Origin: Adlercreutzia hattorii
Lineage (GTDB): Bacteria > Actinomycetota > Coriobacteriia > Coriobacteriales > Eggerthellaceae
Assembly (NCBI RefSeq): GCF_011405655.1
Contig: NZ_AP022829.1
Span: 372,001 to 436,000, forward strand
Direction: 5' to 3'
DNA length: 64,000 nt
Part shown: piece after piece, positions 41,921-51,639 of the stretch
Layout: each line of letters begins with the position of its first letter
Numbering within the stretch: position 1 is the first letter of the stretch
The notes under the pieces: generated by a model
What the model was told of the DNA's origin: nothing
The model's input: the letters and a program-made list of their open reading frames with translations, nothing else
Databases searched by the model: none
Translations under genes and position numbers: made by a program

Positions 41921-42151
41921 TTAGAAGTTGATGAGGGCGCCCAAGGGAACATCGAGGGCATCGGCGATTTCGATATATTTGGCGATGCCCGTGTTGTGCT
42001 TGCCGGCCTCGATGCGGGCGATGACGGCTTGGTCGGTGTGCACCATGAGGGCAAGCCTTTGCTGGGAAAGGTTCTGGGCAATGCGATGCGCCCTGATCTG
42101 CTGACCAAGCGAGTGAATGCGGGCTTGCACCTTTTCCTGTTCGTCGTTCAT
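41921..42151 (-). CDS. Xre-family HTH regulator, single domain
   Basis: A 76-residue HTH protein. The DNA-binding helices are in QIRAHRIAQNLSQQRLALMVHTDQAVIARIE and the end reads ALDVPLGALINF. The ribosome site is weak (GGCCCC before the ATG). A palindrome (GTCATATATGAC) lies 37 bases upstream, so it may regulate itself. A (TCGC)4 microsatellite lies just downstream at 41874-41890. Confidence 0.85.
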   Translation of the reverse strand: MNDEQEKVQARIHSLGQQIRAHRIAQNLSQQRLALMVHTDQAVIARIEAGKHNTGIAKYIEIADALDVPLGALINF

Positions 42152-42452
42152 GGGGCCAAGAGTACGTTGATGACGAATCAGTCATAGGTCATATATGACA
42201 TAACTCGGCAATTTCTGAAGAATGGGCGCACGGGAAGAGTGGCTGCCTGGCGTCTGCGCGATATGCGTTTCTGCCCGCAGTGGTCTGCACGACGGTTTGC
42301 GGTTCAGCGGGAGAGGGTTCGGGTAAGCCCCTATGCTCGCGCCTCAGCACTGAGCTAATTCTTTGATCTTGGAAGGCTGACGCTGCGTTGGCGAGGGACT
42401 TCGGGTAATATGTATCCGTTTACAAGATCCTGCCGACGAAGGGATGTACTCG
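42152..42452. promoter_or_regulatory. Divergent regulatory region between HTH gene and pyrH
   Basis: The perfect palindrome GTCATATATGAC lies at 42188-42199 and a TGAC-N6-GTCA dyad at 42171-42184, both next to the HTH start. A TAATAT box near 42406 and GAAGGGA near 42438 belong to pyrH. No gene seen. Confidence 0.5.
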
Positions 42453-43169
42453 ATGGCGAACGAATACAAGTACGATCGCGTGCTGCTCAAGCTATCTGGC
42501 GAGGCGCTCGCCGGCGATCAGGGGTACGGCATTGACCCGCGAGTGGTCGATGACCTTGCCGAGGAGATCGCCGAGATCGTTCACGATGGCGTGCAGCTGG
42601 CTGTGGTTGTCGGCGGGGGCAACATCTTCCGCGGTTTGGCCGGATCGGCCGAGGGCATGGATCGCTCCCAGGCCGATTACATCGGCATGCTGGCCACGGT
42701 GATGAATGCGCTCGCTCTGCAGGACGCCTTCGAGCGCCACGGCATCTTCTCCCGTGTGCAGAGCGCCATCAATATGCAGGAAGTGTCCGAGCCCTACATT
42801 CGCCGCCGCGCGATCCGCCATTTGGAGAAGGGGCGCGTCGTCATTTTGGCGGCCGGCACGGGCAATCCCTATTTCACGACCGATACGACGGCGGCCCTGC
42901 GCGCCTGCGAGCTGGACGTCGATTGCGTCATGAAGGCCACGAAGGTCGACGGCGTCTACGATGCCGACCCGATGAAGAATCCCGACGCGCACCGGTTCGA
43001 CCATATCAGCTATATGGAGGTGCTGAGCCAGGGGCTGCATGTCATGGATGCCACGGCCACCTCGCTTTGCATGGACAACGACGTGCCCATGATCGTCTTC
43101 GATCTCACCAAGCCGGGCAACATCAAGGCCGCTCTGCAGGGCGAGCCGGTGGGCACGGTGGTCGAGTAG
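42453..43169 (+). CDS. pyrH: UMP kinase
   Basis: A 238-residue amino-acid-kinase-fold enzyme that makes UDP from UMP. It opens [20 protein letters not shown], has [11 protein letters not shown], the UMP site around [18 protein letters not shown] and the ATP-side [17 protein letters not shown] 42453 with GAAGGGA upstream is preferred over 42444. It begins the pyrH-frr-uppS-cdsA-dxr cluster; tsf is not in the window. Confidence 0.96.
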   Translation: MANEYKYDRVLLKLSGEALAGDQGYGIDPRVVDDLAEEIAEIVHDGVQLAVVVGGGNIFRGLAGSAEGMDRSQADYIGMLATVMNALALQDAFERHGIFSRVQSAINMQEVSEPYIRRRAIRHLEKGRVVILAAGTGNPYFTTDTTAALRACELDVDCVMKATKVDGVYDADPMKNPDAHRFDHISYMEVLSQGLHVMDATATSLCMDNDVPMIVFDLTKPGNIKAALQGEPVGTVVE

Positions 43170-43311
43170 GCACCTGGGGCGCAGGCCGCGCCGGAGCCGC
43201 TTGTCGGCGCGACAGCGAGGACGAGCGTATGCCGCGGGTCGCGAGGCTCGTGGCGGATTCTAGAAGGATTTCAGGGGGAGGAGCCCCTGAGTGATTAGGG
43301 AGGAAACCCTC

Positions 43312-43875
43312 ATGGCAGATATCGACGAGATTCTGATGAGCGCGGAAGAGCGCATGGAAAAGGCCATCACGGCGCTGAAGGAGAACTTCATGGGCGTGCG
43401 CACGGGCCGCGCCAACGCCATGGTGCTCGACCGCATCAAGGTGGACTACTACGGCGTGCCCACGCCGGTGAACCAGATGGCTGGCGTGAAGACGCCCGAG
43501 GCCCATCTGCTGGTCATCGAACCTTGGGACAAGGGCATGCTGCGTGCCATCGAGCACGCCATCCTCGAGAGCGATTTGGGCGTGACCCCGAACAACGACG
43601 GCTCGGTCATTCGCCTGCCGTTCCCGAGCCTGACCGAGGAGCGCCGCCGCGATCTGGTGAAGCAGTGCAAGACCTACGCCGAGGAAGCGCGCGTGGCCGT
43701 GCGCAATGCGCGCCGCGACGCGAACACCGCGATCGAGAAGGCCGTGAAGAACGACAACCTTCCCGAAGACGAATCGAAGCGGGCCGAGGCCGAGATCCAG
43801 AAGATGACTGATCGGTTCGTTGCCGAGGTCGATGAGGTTCTGAAGAAGAAGGAAGCCGAGGTCATGGAGATCTAG
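43312..43875 (+). CDS. frr: Ribosome recycling factor
   Basis: A 187-residue RRF with the diagnostic MGVRTGRANAMVLDRIKVDYYG and PFPSLTEERRRDLVK segments. It splits post-termination ribosomes with EF-G. GGGAGGAAA precedes ATG 43312. A short GGGGGAGGAGCCCC inverted stretch upstream (near 43274) may be a weak hairpin. Confidence 0.97.
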   Translation: MADIDEILMSAEERMEKAITALKENFMGVRTGRANAMVLDRIKVDYYGVPTPVNQMAGVKTPEAHLLVIEPWDKGMLRAIEHAILESDLGVTPNNDGSVIRLPFPSLTEERRRDLVKQCKTYAEEARVAVRNARRDANTAIEKAVKNDNLPEDESKRAEAEIQKMTDRFVAEVDEVLKKKEAEVMEI

Positions 43876-43912
43876 GGGGTTCACTGGCTTCACGAACGAC
43901 CGGTGGGTAGGG

Positions 43913-44692
43913 ATGAATAAGGATTTAGATTACATATTTCCGGATCCGCCCGAGGGGGTTGATCCTCGGGCGCTTGATCCGGAGAGGATTCCCGAGTCGG
44001 TGGCCATCATCATGGATGGCAACGGGCGCTGGGCCAAGAAGCGCGCGCTGAATCGCCTGAAGGGCCATAAGGCCGGCATCGAGGCGGTGCGAGAGGCCAT
44101 TCGCTGCGCGTCGGATCTTGGGGTGCGCTATCTGACCATCTACTCGTTTTCCACGGAGAACTGGAAGCGGCCCGAAGATGAGGTCGTGGGGCTGATGGAT
44201 CTGTTCGCCAAGACCATGCTCGCCGAAGTGGACGGCCTTCATGAAGAGGGCGTGCGCGTGCGGACGATTGGCGATCTCTCGGCGCTTCCCGCAGAGACGC
44301 GTGAGGCCTTCGATGAGGCCTGGGAGAAGACGCGCGACAACGACGGTATGACGCTGGTGGTGGCCGTGAACTACGGTGGCCGTCAGGAAATACTGCGCGC
44401 TTGCCGGGGCTGCATGCGCGAGGCGGTGCTTTTGGGCGAAGAGACCGGGGAAGTGATAGAGCCCACCGAGGAGATGTTCGAGCGGGGGCTGTACACGTTC
44501 GGGATGCCCGACCCCGATCTGGTCATTCGCACTTCGGGCGAGATGCGCATCTCGAACTTCCTGCTGTGGCAGATCGCCTATTCCGAATTCGTGGTCACCG
44601 ATGTGCTATGGCCCGACTTCAACCGCTACACCTTCCTGGAGTGCCTGCTCGAGTATCAGGGGCGGAACCGCCGTTTCGGGGGCGTGGCCTAA
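43913..44692 (+). CDS. uppS: Isoprenyl (undecaprenyl) diphosphate synthase
   Basis: A 259-residue cis-prenyltransferase. IMDGNGRWAKKRALNRLKGHKAG holds the catalytic Asp, YSFSTENWKRP and DLVIRTSGEMRISNFLLWQIAYSE are signature blocks. It makes the lipid carrier for peptidoglycan. Its TAA is followed directly by the cdsA ATG, so the two are coupled. Confidence 0.96.
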   Translation: MNKDLDYIFPDPPEGVDPRALDPERIPESVAIIMDGNGRWAKKRALNRLKGHKAGIEAVREAIRCASDLGVRYLTIYSFSTENWKRPEDEVVGLMDLFAKTMLAEVDGLHEEGVRVRTIGDLSALPAETREAFDEAWEKTRDNDGMTLVVAVNYGGRQEILRACRGCMREAVLLGEETGEVIEPTEEMFERGLYTFGMPDPDLVIRTSGEMRISNFLLWQIAYSEFVVTDVLWPDFNRYTFLECLLEYQGRNRRFGGVA

Positions 44693-45919
44693 ATGCGCGG
44701 GGGGATTTCCGACGAAGAGAAGAAGGATCGAGCCCGAGCGGCGCGCGAGCGATTGCGCCGAGGCGACCATGGCCGTCGTGTGCGTTCGGAAGAGCGCGGA
44801 AGCGTGTCAGCTGCGCGTGGGGCGGCGGCTTCTGACGGGATGAGTGCGTCCCCTGACGAGGTGAGTGCGCCCTCGGAGGAGCGCACTCATTTGCTCGACC
44901 GGCTGCAGCCCGATGAGGAACGCGACTTGCCTCCCGTCGTCTGCGATGCGGAATCGGCCCCCGAAGGCCCTCCCTGGCACTACGACCTCTCCGATGAGGA
45001 GCGCGCCGCCCGCGAGGAGAAGCGCGAGACGCGCCAGGAGAAGCGCGATCGCCTGAAGCAGAAGGCGCTGAACAAGACGCCGGACAAGCTGCGCAATCCC
45101 TCCGATCTTCAAGTGCGTTTCCGTACCGGGGTAATTTACACGGCGGCGACGGTCATCTGCGTGCTGGCCGGCAACATCCCCATGGTGCTCATGCTGATGG
45201 TTGTCGCTGGCATCTGCGCCGGCGAGTTCTTCTACATGCTGCGCTCCGATGCGAAGCTGCCCAACGAGATGCTCGGCATTATTGCGGCCGTGCTCTATCC
45301 CCTAAGTGTGTACATTGCCGGTCTGGTGGGCGCGATGCTGGTGAGCTTGGCTCTTCTGCTGGCCCTCTTGGTGTGGTACGTGTTCTGGCTGCGGGCCCGC
45401 ATCCCCGATGTGGGGGTGAGCTTCTTCGGTGCTGCCTACACGGGCCTTCTGCTGTGCGGACTGGTGATTATCCGTGTGTCGCTGCCGGCGCCGTGGGGCG
45501 GCGCCTGCGTGCTTCTGCTGTTCTTGTCGGTGTGGGCCAACGATGCCTTCGCCTATTTGGTGGGAAGCAAAATCGGGAGGCACAAGCTGGCACCGCGCAC
45601 GAGTCCGAAGAAGAGCTGGGAAGGGTTCATCGCAGGTCTGGTGGGGTCGGTGATATTTTGGTGCCTCATGACGCTGGTGCCCGGCATCACCATGGCCATT
45701 CCTCAGGCTATTGTCTTCGGCATCATTTCCGGCTGCATGGGAGTGCTGGGCGATTTGGCGGAGAGCCGCATCAAGCGGAATTCCGGGTTCAAGGACTCCG
45801 GCACCATCATGCCCGGCCACGGCGGCCTGCTCGATCGGAGCGACTCGCTGTTCCTCACCTCCATCACGGCAGCTATCCTTCTGATAGCCGGCGGTTGCAT
45901 TCCCTATGCTCTTTTCTAG
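44693..45919 (+). CDS. cdsA: Phosphatidate cytidylyltransferase with long polar N-terminus
   Basis: A 408-residue protein. The last 270 residues are the CdsA membrane domain with about eight helices and the signature GVLGDLAESRIKRNSGFKDSG...GHGGLLDRSDS. It makes CDP-diacylglycerol. The first 135 residues are highly charged (many Arg/Glu) and are an unusual extension. The start abuts the uppS stop. Confidence 0.94.
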   Translation: MRGGISDEEKKDRARAARERLRRGDHGRRVRSEERGSVSAARGAAASDGMSASPDEVSAPSEERTHLLDRLQPDEERDLPPVVCDAESAPEGPPWHYDLSDEERAAREEKRETRQEKRDRLKQKALNKTPDKLRNPSDLQVRFRTGVIYTAATVICVLAGNIPMVLMLMVVAGICAGEFFYMLRSDAKLPNEMLGIIAAVLYPLSVYIAGLVGAMLVSLALLLALLVWYVFWLRARIPDVGVSFFGAAYTGLLLCGLVIIRVSLPAPWGGACVLLLFLSVWANDAFAYLVGSKIGRHKLAPRTSPKKSWEGFIAGLVGSVIFWCLMTLVPGITMAIPQAIVFGIISGCMGVLGDLAESRIKRNSGFKDSGTIMPGHGGLLDRSDSLFLTSITAAILLIAGGCIPYALF

Positions 45920-45973
45920 GCGATCCGTCCCGGTTCGCTCTTTGCGTGTCCTGTCATAGTGAAAGGGGTTCTC

Positions 45974-47236
45974 ATGGCCAAACGGCGCATTGCGGTACTC
46001 GGCTCTACGGGATCCATCGGTACCCAGACCCTCGATGTCGTGCGTCAGCACGGCGATAAGCTGGAGATCGTCGGTCTTGCGGTGAACAGCTCCTTGGATG
46101 TTCTGCTCGCTCAAGCCCGGGAATTCGGCGTGCGCCATCTGGCGGTGGGGAATGCCGCTTTGGCGAACGATCCCCGTTGCGATGAGGCGCGGGCCCTCGT
46201 GCGGTCGCTGGCCGTTCCCGAGGGCCAGGAGGACGCGGAGGCGAGCTTCGGCGTGGGCTCCGAAGCCGTCGTGGCTCTCACCCAACTGCCCGAGGTGGAT
46301 GTCGTCGTGAACGCCCTGGTAGGGGCAGCTGGCTTGGAGGCGAGCTATACGACGCTGAAGGCGGGCAAGGTGCTCGCTTTGGCCAACAAGGAGTCGCTCG
46401 TGGTGGGTGGCGACCTCATTATGCCGCTGGCAGCAGCGGTGGATGCGGATCGTCGGGCCTCCGGCGTAGCTCCGGCGACAGGGCCGGCCGGGGCGCTCAT
46501 GCCCATCGATTCGGAGCACGGGGCCATCTACCAATGTCTGCTCGGAGAGAATCCGCGCGAGATCTCGAAGCTGTGGGTGACGGCTTCGGGCGGCCCGTTC
46601 CGAGGCAAGACGATCGCCGACCTGGAGGCGGTCACGCCAGCTCAGGCACTGGCCCATCCCACCTGGAACATGGGGGCGAAGATCTCCATCGATTCCTCGA
46701 CGCTGATGAACAAGGGGCTCGAAGTCATCGAGGCGCACCACTTGTTCGCGATGCCCTACGATCAGATCGAGGTGGTAGTGCAGCCCCAGAGTGCCATCCA
46801 TTCGATGGTGGAGTTTACCGATGGGTCGGTTCTGGCTCATTTGGGTACGACCGATATGCGTATTCCCATTCAATTTGCTCTCTCCTATCCCGAGCGGTGG
46901 GAGGCTCCCGTGAGACCGCTCGATTTTCGGACGTTGGGCTCGCTGGAATTTGCGGCGCCCGATGTGGATACGTTCCGCTGTCTTTCTCTGGCTCGTCATG
47001 CAGGTGAGGTGGGGGGCACGCTGCCCGCCGTCATGAATGCCGCCAACGAAGTGGCGGTGGCGGCATTTCTCGCCGAGCAGATCGGCTACCTCGATATCGC
47101 CCGCTGCGTCGAAGCGACCATGGACGCCCACGAAGGGGCAGGCGTCCAAGTCGTGGAGAGCCTCGAGCAGCTGAAGGCCGTCGACGCATGGGCCCGCGCC
47201 TTCGCAAGCGAGTGGGCCCGGGGGCGGCGGAGTTAG
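45974..47236 (+). CDS. dxr: 1-deoxy-D-xylulose 5-phosphate reductoisomerase
   Basis: A 420-residue MEP-pathway enzyme. It begins AKRRIAVLGSTGSIGTQTLDVV (NADPH site), has ALANKESLVVGG and the metal/substrate motif IDSEHGAIYQCL, then WVTASGGPFR and NMGAKISIDSSTLMNKGLE. ATG 45974 with GAAAGGGG upstream is preferred to the earlier 45959 start. Its 3' end lies 22 bases from the convergent adhesin gene. Confidence 0.96.
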   Translation: MAKRRIAVLGSTGSIGTQTLDVVRQHGDKLEIVGLAVNSSLDVLLAQAREFGVRHLAVGNAALANDPRCDEARALVRSLAVPEGQEDAEASFGVGSEAVVALTQLPEVDVVVNALVGAAGLEASYTTLKAGKVLALANKESLVVGGDLIMPLAAAVDADRRASGVAPATGPAGALMPIDSEHGAIYQCLLGENPREISKLWVTASGGPFRGKTIADLEAVTPAQALAHPTWNMGAKISIDSSTLMNKGLEVIEAHHLFAMPYDQIEVVVQPQSAIHSMVEFTDGSVLAHLGTTDMRIPIQFALSYPERWEAPVRPLDFRTLGSLEFAAPDVDTFRCLSLARHAGEVGGTLPAVMNAANEVAVAAFLAEQIGYLDIARCVEATMDAHEGAGVQVVESLEQLKAVDAWARAFASEWARGRRS

Positions 47237-47258
47237 CGGCGCCGCCCCGGAAGCGTTC

Positions 47259-50200
47259 TCAGCGGCGCTTGCGGTAGGCGACGAAGGCAGCGCCGGCGCC
47301 GGCTACGGCGAGCAGGGCGACCAGGCAAATCACCGTGAGGCTCTCGTCTCCCGTTTGAGCGAGGCGCGAGGTTTGGGCGACGCGCGTCGGCTCGGGCTCG
47401 TCGGCTTCGGGCTCAGTGGGCTTCTCCGGCTCGTCGCCGCCGGTCGGCGGCAGCGGCAGGTCGGGATAGGCGTAGGAGACGGTCTGCCCCTCGTCCTCGA
47501 TGTCGGCGTGGAGGGCCACCTCGATGTCGTCGTGCAGCAGCGATTCGAAGACCACGAGGCTCACGCCATCCAAGTTGGTGCCGGGAATGGTGATCTCGAC
47601 ATCCACCGTGCCCGAGGATTCCTCGGGGATGAACCGGTGGCTTACCATGACCACTTTATCCTCCACGAGCCACGGGGCGTTTTCCTCTTTGTCCATGAGC
47701 ACGGCAGATAGCTCGTACTCCTCGCCGGGGGTCAGTCCCTGGTAGCTGACGGTGTCGATGATGGTGACCTCTTCGGCTGGCACGCCTTCGTGAGTGCCGG
47801 TGGCGGCGTCGACGGCCGTTGTGCCGATGGCGATAGGGCTCACGGCGATGGTCTGCTTGCGGTCGGCGAGATCGCGGTGCGAGGCTACTTTGACGCCATC
47901 TTGCAGAAGCGTCTCGAAGATGACGAGGTTGGTGTCCTCGGTGATCGCCGAGGCGTCGAAGGCGAAGGTCACGTTCGCGTACCCGTTGTAATCCTCGGGA
48001 GTGAACTCAAGCTCGGCGGTGACTTCTTCCTCATTCACGAGGAACGGCTCTCCGGTGGCTTTGTCCATGAGGGTTCCCCGAAGCAGATAGGGCTCTTCGG
48101 GTTCTAGGCCAGAATAAGTGACTCGGTCGATGACGACGGCCTTGGTGTCGGCGCTGATCTGCGTGTCGTACAGATCGTCGGACAGACCGTCGTAGGCACT
48201 CGTGCGGATCGTGGGCTTGTCGGTGCCCGTGTTGTTGAGAGTGCCTAAGTCGACGACGAGCCCCTCATCGCTCTCGTCAACCACGATTTCATCGCGGATC
48301 ATCTCGAAGATTGCGTTGGCCGGGCATCGAAGCTCTTCCAGCTCGTACGTGTCAAAGGGCAGTGCGCCCAGTCCATTGTCCGCAGCGACGGACGCCCCTT
48401 CGGCATTGAGACCGAACCAGATCCCCGCTGTGGCATCAAGGGCCTCGGTGTCCAACGTAAGTGGCATCTGGAAGCTGCCGTCAGGAGCGGTGAACTGCGC
48501 GTCATTGGCGTTCGTGTTCGCGTCGTGGGGATGGCCCGGGGTAGATTCCGTGGAAGCGAGCCCGTTCTTGTCCGTGACGAGGATGTGCCATTCGCCGGTC
48601 GTCTTCGAGGTGAGCTTGAAGGGGATGCCGGCCAGCTTCGCGGCGCCGTCGGCGCGCTTCATGAAGCGCAGATCGGTGCGGGCGACGCGGTCGGTGACGA
48701 GATCGCCGTTCTGCTCTGCATCGAAGGTCTCGATAATCTCGCCATCGGTGTCGGCATCGGTGACGTGGCGCACGTGCACGGTCTCGTCGAGAAGGTAGCC
48801 ACGCGGTGCCTTCACTTCCTGGATGGCATAGGTGCCGATGGGAAGCGCGATGCGGCCGTTGGAGAGCTTGTAGAACGCATCACCTGCCACCTTGTAGGGA
48901 AGCTCTTCGGTTGTTCCGTCGGCCAAAGTGTGTGTGAAGCTGCCTTCCGCCTCGTCGAGCAAGAAGGCGCCCTCGTCGTTGGTGCGCACGACCCAGCTTG
49001 CTTGCGGCTCGAGGGTCTTAAGGGCGTCCAGGGAAGCGTTCTTGGCCGCATAATAATCGATGCGGAAGTGGGCATCGCCGAGGGTGGCAGCACCCTGCGC
49101 ATGGCTCTGACCGCTTTGAGCATCCTTCTTCTGGATAAGAAGGGAGAGGGGATTCAACTTTGCCTTGTCGCTGACGGCAGTGGTATTCACGCGGGTGACG
49201 GAACGATCAGCGACGGTCACGGCATAGGTTCGGCTATCCAGAGCATAGCCCTCCAGAGGGCGCTTGGTCTCGCGCACCCAATAGGAGCCGATGGGCATCT
49301 CGTCGATGCGTCCGTAGCCGTCGGCATCGCCGTTCAGGCTCGTACGGATTTCGCGGACGAGCTTTGTGCAGGCCGAGTCCGCGTACACGCCATAGACGGC
49401 GCCCGCCAAGGTATAGCCGGGGTGTCCCATCGTGACCTCGGGATAGCCCGACTGCTTGAGCAAGTCGATGGAGCCGCGCATGGGTTCATCGGCAAAGGAT
49501 ACTTGGCACACGACGCTCTCGTCGCTGGTTGCCTCCACGGTCGCCTTCTGGACGGCGCTGTTCAGGCGGAATCCGGGCGGGGCGAACAGTTCGCAGAAGT
49601 AATAGTCGCCGCCCTCGATGTCCTCGGCGACCGCACTTCTGCCATCCGCCCCGGTAACGAGGGTAAACGAAGCATTGGCCTGAGCCCAGGTGCGGGCCGC
49701 CTGCCAGCTTCCCCAGGCGCCCTTGGCAGCCTGCTCGGCCGCCGCTTCGGCGCTTGCACGAGTGGAGAAGGCGCCGAACACCGCGTTGGCGAGCGAGTAA
49801 TTCCCGTTGGCGTTGGAGATGGCGGGGTTGGCGGAGGTTTTCACGACCTGGGCGCGCCCGGTGTTGATGGGCTCCACCAGCAGGTAGCCGACAACGTCCT
49901 GGAACTCCTTGTTGGTGGCAGCGGATCGAGCATCGATTTTGTAGTAGAACTTGTACCATCCGTTGTACGCGGATTGCGAGCCGGTGTAGGTGCCCTTGTA
50001 AGTGATGTAGTTGTCGCCGTTAGGGTTGCTTGCCACGGCGCCGTAGCCGTTGGAAACGCCGGCAGTACCGCAGGTGGCTTGGGCCATGGCGCGGTTGGTG
50101 GGTGCGCTTCCCCCGCTGTAGTTGGTGTCCTTGTAGTCGTTGCCCGTGGTGAGGAAGCGAGCGCGGTAGTCGCTGCCGGTGCGCGAGGTGGCGAAGGGCG

Positions 50201-51077
50201 CATCGGCGCCGTTGCGGGCGGCGATCGTCTCGTAAAGGAACGCGTCCACGACGGCGTCGAAGCTGCTCGATGCAGTGTTCAGCACGTAGTCGTTGAAGTT
50301 CGTTCCCTGGGAAACTCCGTTCACCCAGTGCTGAGAGGTGCCGAAGAAAGCGCCGAACCCATAAGAGCCTACCAGATCGCTGGGGAACCCATAGGCCTCC
50401 TGTTTGCGGGGCATGTCGACATCGAAGGTTTCGAGGCGCATATAGGGGTTGAGCGCGTAGTGCTTCTCGGTCTGGCCGGGGAAGGCGGCTGCGAAGGGGG
50501 CGATGCCGCCAGCCTCGGCGAGGATATCGGGAATGTCCGAGGCGATGGTCGTTGTCTCTTCGCCGACGGTGAGCTCCTGCGGACTCGTGTCGAGGTCGGC
50601 GAGCACAAAGCGCTCATAGGCGGGATGTGCGGGCGATAGCTCGAAGACGATGCCGAGGGTGTCCAGGGTGTTCGCATAGGACTCGGGGATGCTTACGGTG
50701 CCCGCTGCGGCATCAAGAGAGCACTCATCGGTAATGTCGCGCTGGCGGTCGCCGAAGGTGGCGTAGTGCTCGTACACGGCGAAGCTGAGCGCTTCGTCGA
50801 GGCCAAGCGCTCCGCCCTCATCGACCGTGGCGACAATGTGCCCTTCTTGCAGGTCGTATGGCGCGGTGATGCTGGCGAAGTCGATGGTCTCGCCCGCAGA
50901 GTCTTTAAAGTGGAACATGACGGGCACCCCCTCGGTTTCCGTGGCGACTGCCGAGGTCGCAGGGGCACACATCGCGGGGATGAGGCCTACGAGCAGTAGG
51001 AAGGCAAGAACCATGTTGAAAAGGGCGCGGCCTCCTTGGAGGGGCGGGCGCGCGGGGACGGGATCGAGTGAATCCAC
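47259..51077 (-). CDS. LPXTG-type surface adhesin with Cna-B/SpaA and VaFE repeats
   Basis: A 1272-residue exported wall protein starting at GTG 51077 with AGAGGAG five bases upstream. Signal peptide FNMVLAFLLLVGLIPA, then a TQXA-like N-terminal domain with thioester-like Cys/Gln context (about 200-400). Several Cna-B/SpaA domains follow (GAVFGAFSTRASA, AGAVYGVYADSACTK, GIPFKLTSKTTG), probably with isopeptide bonds. Two VaFE repeats (about 1005-1220) precede a Pro/Glu stalk and the sorting signal LAQTG, a hydrophobic helix and RKRR. No sortase gene is in the window. It sits inverted inside a housekeeping cluster. Confidence 0.93.
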   Translation of the reverse strand: MDSLDPVPARPPLQGGRALFNMVLAFLLLVGLIPAMCAPATSAVATETEGVPVMFHFKDSAGETIDFASITAPYDLQEGHIVATVDEGGALGLDEALSFAVYEHYATFGDRQRDITDECSLDAAAGTVSIPESYANTLDTLGIVFELSPAHPAYERFVLADLDTSPQELTVGEETTTIASDIPDILAEAGGIAPFAAAFPGQTEKHYALNPYMRLETFDVDMPRKQEAYGFPSDLVGSYGFGAFFGTSQHWVNGVSQGTNFNDYVLNTASSSFDAVVDAFLYETIAARNGADAPFATSRTGSDYRARFLTTGNDYKDTNYSGGSAPTNRAMAQATCGTAGVSNGYGAVASNPNGDNYITYKGTYTGSQSAYNGWYKFYYKIDARSAATNKEFQDVVGYLLVEPINTGRAQVVKTSANPAISNANGNYSLANAVFGAFSTRASAEAAAEQAAKGAWGSWQAARTWAQANASFTLVTGADGRSAVAEDIEGGDYYFCELFAPPGFRLNSAVQKATVEATSDESVVCQVSFADEPMRGSIDLLKQSGYPEVTMGHPGYTLAGAVYGVYADSACTKLVREIRTSLNGDADGYGRIDEMPIGSYWVRETKRPLEGYALDSRTYAVTVADRSVTRVNTTAVSDKAKLNPLSLLIQKKDAQSGQSHAQGAATLGDAHFRIDYYAAKNASLDALKTLEPQASWVVRTNDEGAFLLDEAEGSFTHTLADGTTEELPYKVAGDAFYKLSNGRIALPIGTYAIQEVKAPRGYLLDETVHVRHVTDADTDGEIIETFDAEQNGDLVTDRVARTDLRFMKRADGAAKLAGIPFKLTSKTTGEWHILVTDKNGLASTESTPGHPHDANTNANDAQFTAPDGSFQMPLTLDTEALDATAGIWFGLNAEGASVAADNGLGALPFDTYELEELRCPANAIFEMIRDEIVVDESDEGLVVDLGTLNNTGTDKPTIRTSAYDGLSDDLYDTQISADTKAVVIDRVTYSGLEPEEPYLLRGTLMDKATGEPFLVNEEEVTAELEFTPEDYNGYANVTFAFDASAITEDTNLVIFETLLQDGVKVASHRDLADRKQTIAVSPIAIGTTAVDAATGTHEGVPAEEVTIIDTVSYQGLTPGEEYELSAVLMDKEENAPWLVEDKVVMVSHRFIPEESSGTVDVEITIPGTNLDGVSLVVFESLLHDDIEVALHADIEDEGQTVSYAYPDLPLPPTGGDEPEKPTEPEADEPEPTRVAQTSRLAQTGDESLTVICLVALLAVAGAGAAFVAYRKRR

Positions 51078-51639
51078 GGTGACTCCTCTCTGCGCGGCCA
51101 CGTGTCCGCGCTGCTCGATTGACGAAAGAGAGTCAGGCGTGGGGCGCAATCGTGACGTCCGTGTCTCGAAGGAATGCGGGCTGGAAGGTTTGGCGTACGG
51201 CGCCCGATGCCTGACGCCGATAACCTTACGAGATCCGAACCGTAGAAATGACGCGGGAATGTCCCAGTTCGTTCCCTCCCTCGACCGTGCGAGAGTCGTA
51301 TTTTTTTGCGACGAAAAAGCGGTCGGCGCGAGGAGCTAAAAGGGACTTCGACGGGTTTTCAGTGGGAAAAGGGCGGGACTTCGAGGCGCTCGATTCTCAA
51401 GCGGCGGTAGCAAAGGCGTGTGCCTCGCGCTCGCCGTGGCGGTAGCCAAGGCGGCGGGCGCAGCCGGCAGATTCGGTGTACGTCCCTCCGAAACCATGGA
51501 GGGATCGTAGCCAGCTTGTAGTTATTTTCCGAGACGGCTCTCCAAGGGAAAGACAAAGGGTGCCCGCTTTCTATAATGACCAGCGACACCCGTTCCTGCC
51601 CCGCGAGGCAGGAAATCTCTCATATATAAGGAGACATCT
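51078..51639. other. 562-base gap upstream of adhesin and rseP; holds a decayed Rpn leader
   Basis: From about 51190 to 51330 the minus strand matches the Rpn leader (ATTTCTACGGTTCGG; GGGACATTCCCGCGTCATTT; GACTC...CGGTCG). No Rpn coding sequence follows. After 51340 no gene was seen. Adhesin promoter elements must lie near 51100-51200 on the minus strand but no clear boxes stand out. Confidence 0.5.
51554..51639 (+). promoter_or_regulatory. Promoter and leader of rseP
   Basis: TATAAT at about 51571-51576 with a weak AAGACA -35 16 bases earlier. The leader has a CCTGCC/GGCAGG hairpin near 51596-51613, then AAGGAGA before GTG 51640. The promoter lets rseP-ispG-proS be read apart from dxr. Confidence 0.6.

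Noticed and set aside
48525-50639. 704-codon frame antisense to the adhesin gene
   Set aside because: Shadow of codon bias; Gly/Val/Asp-rich with no domain or start signal.
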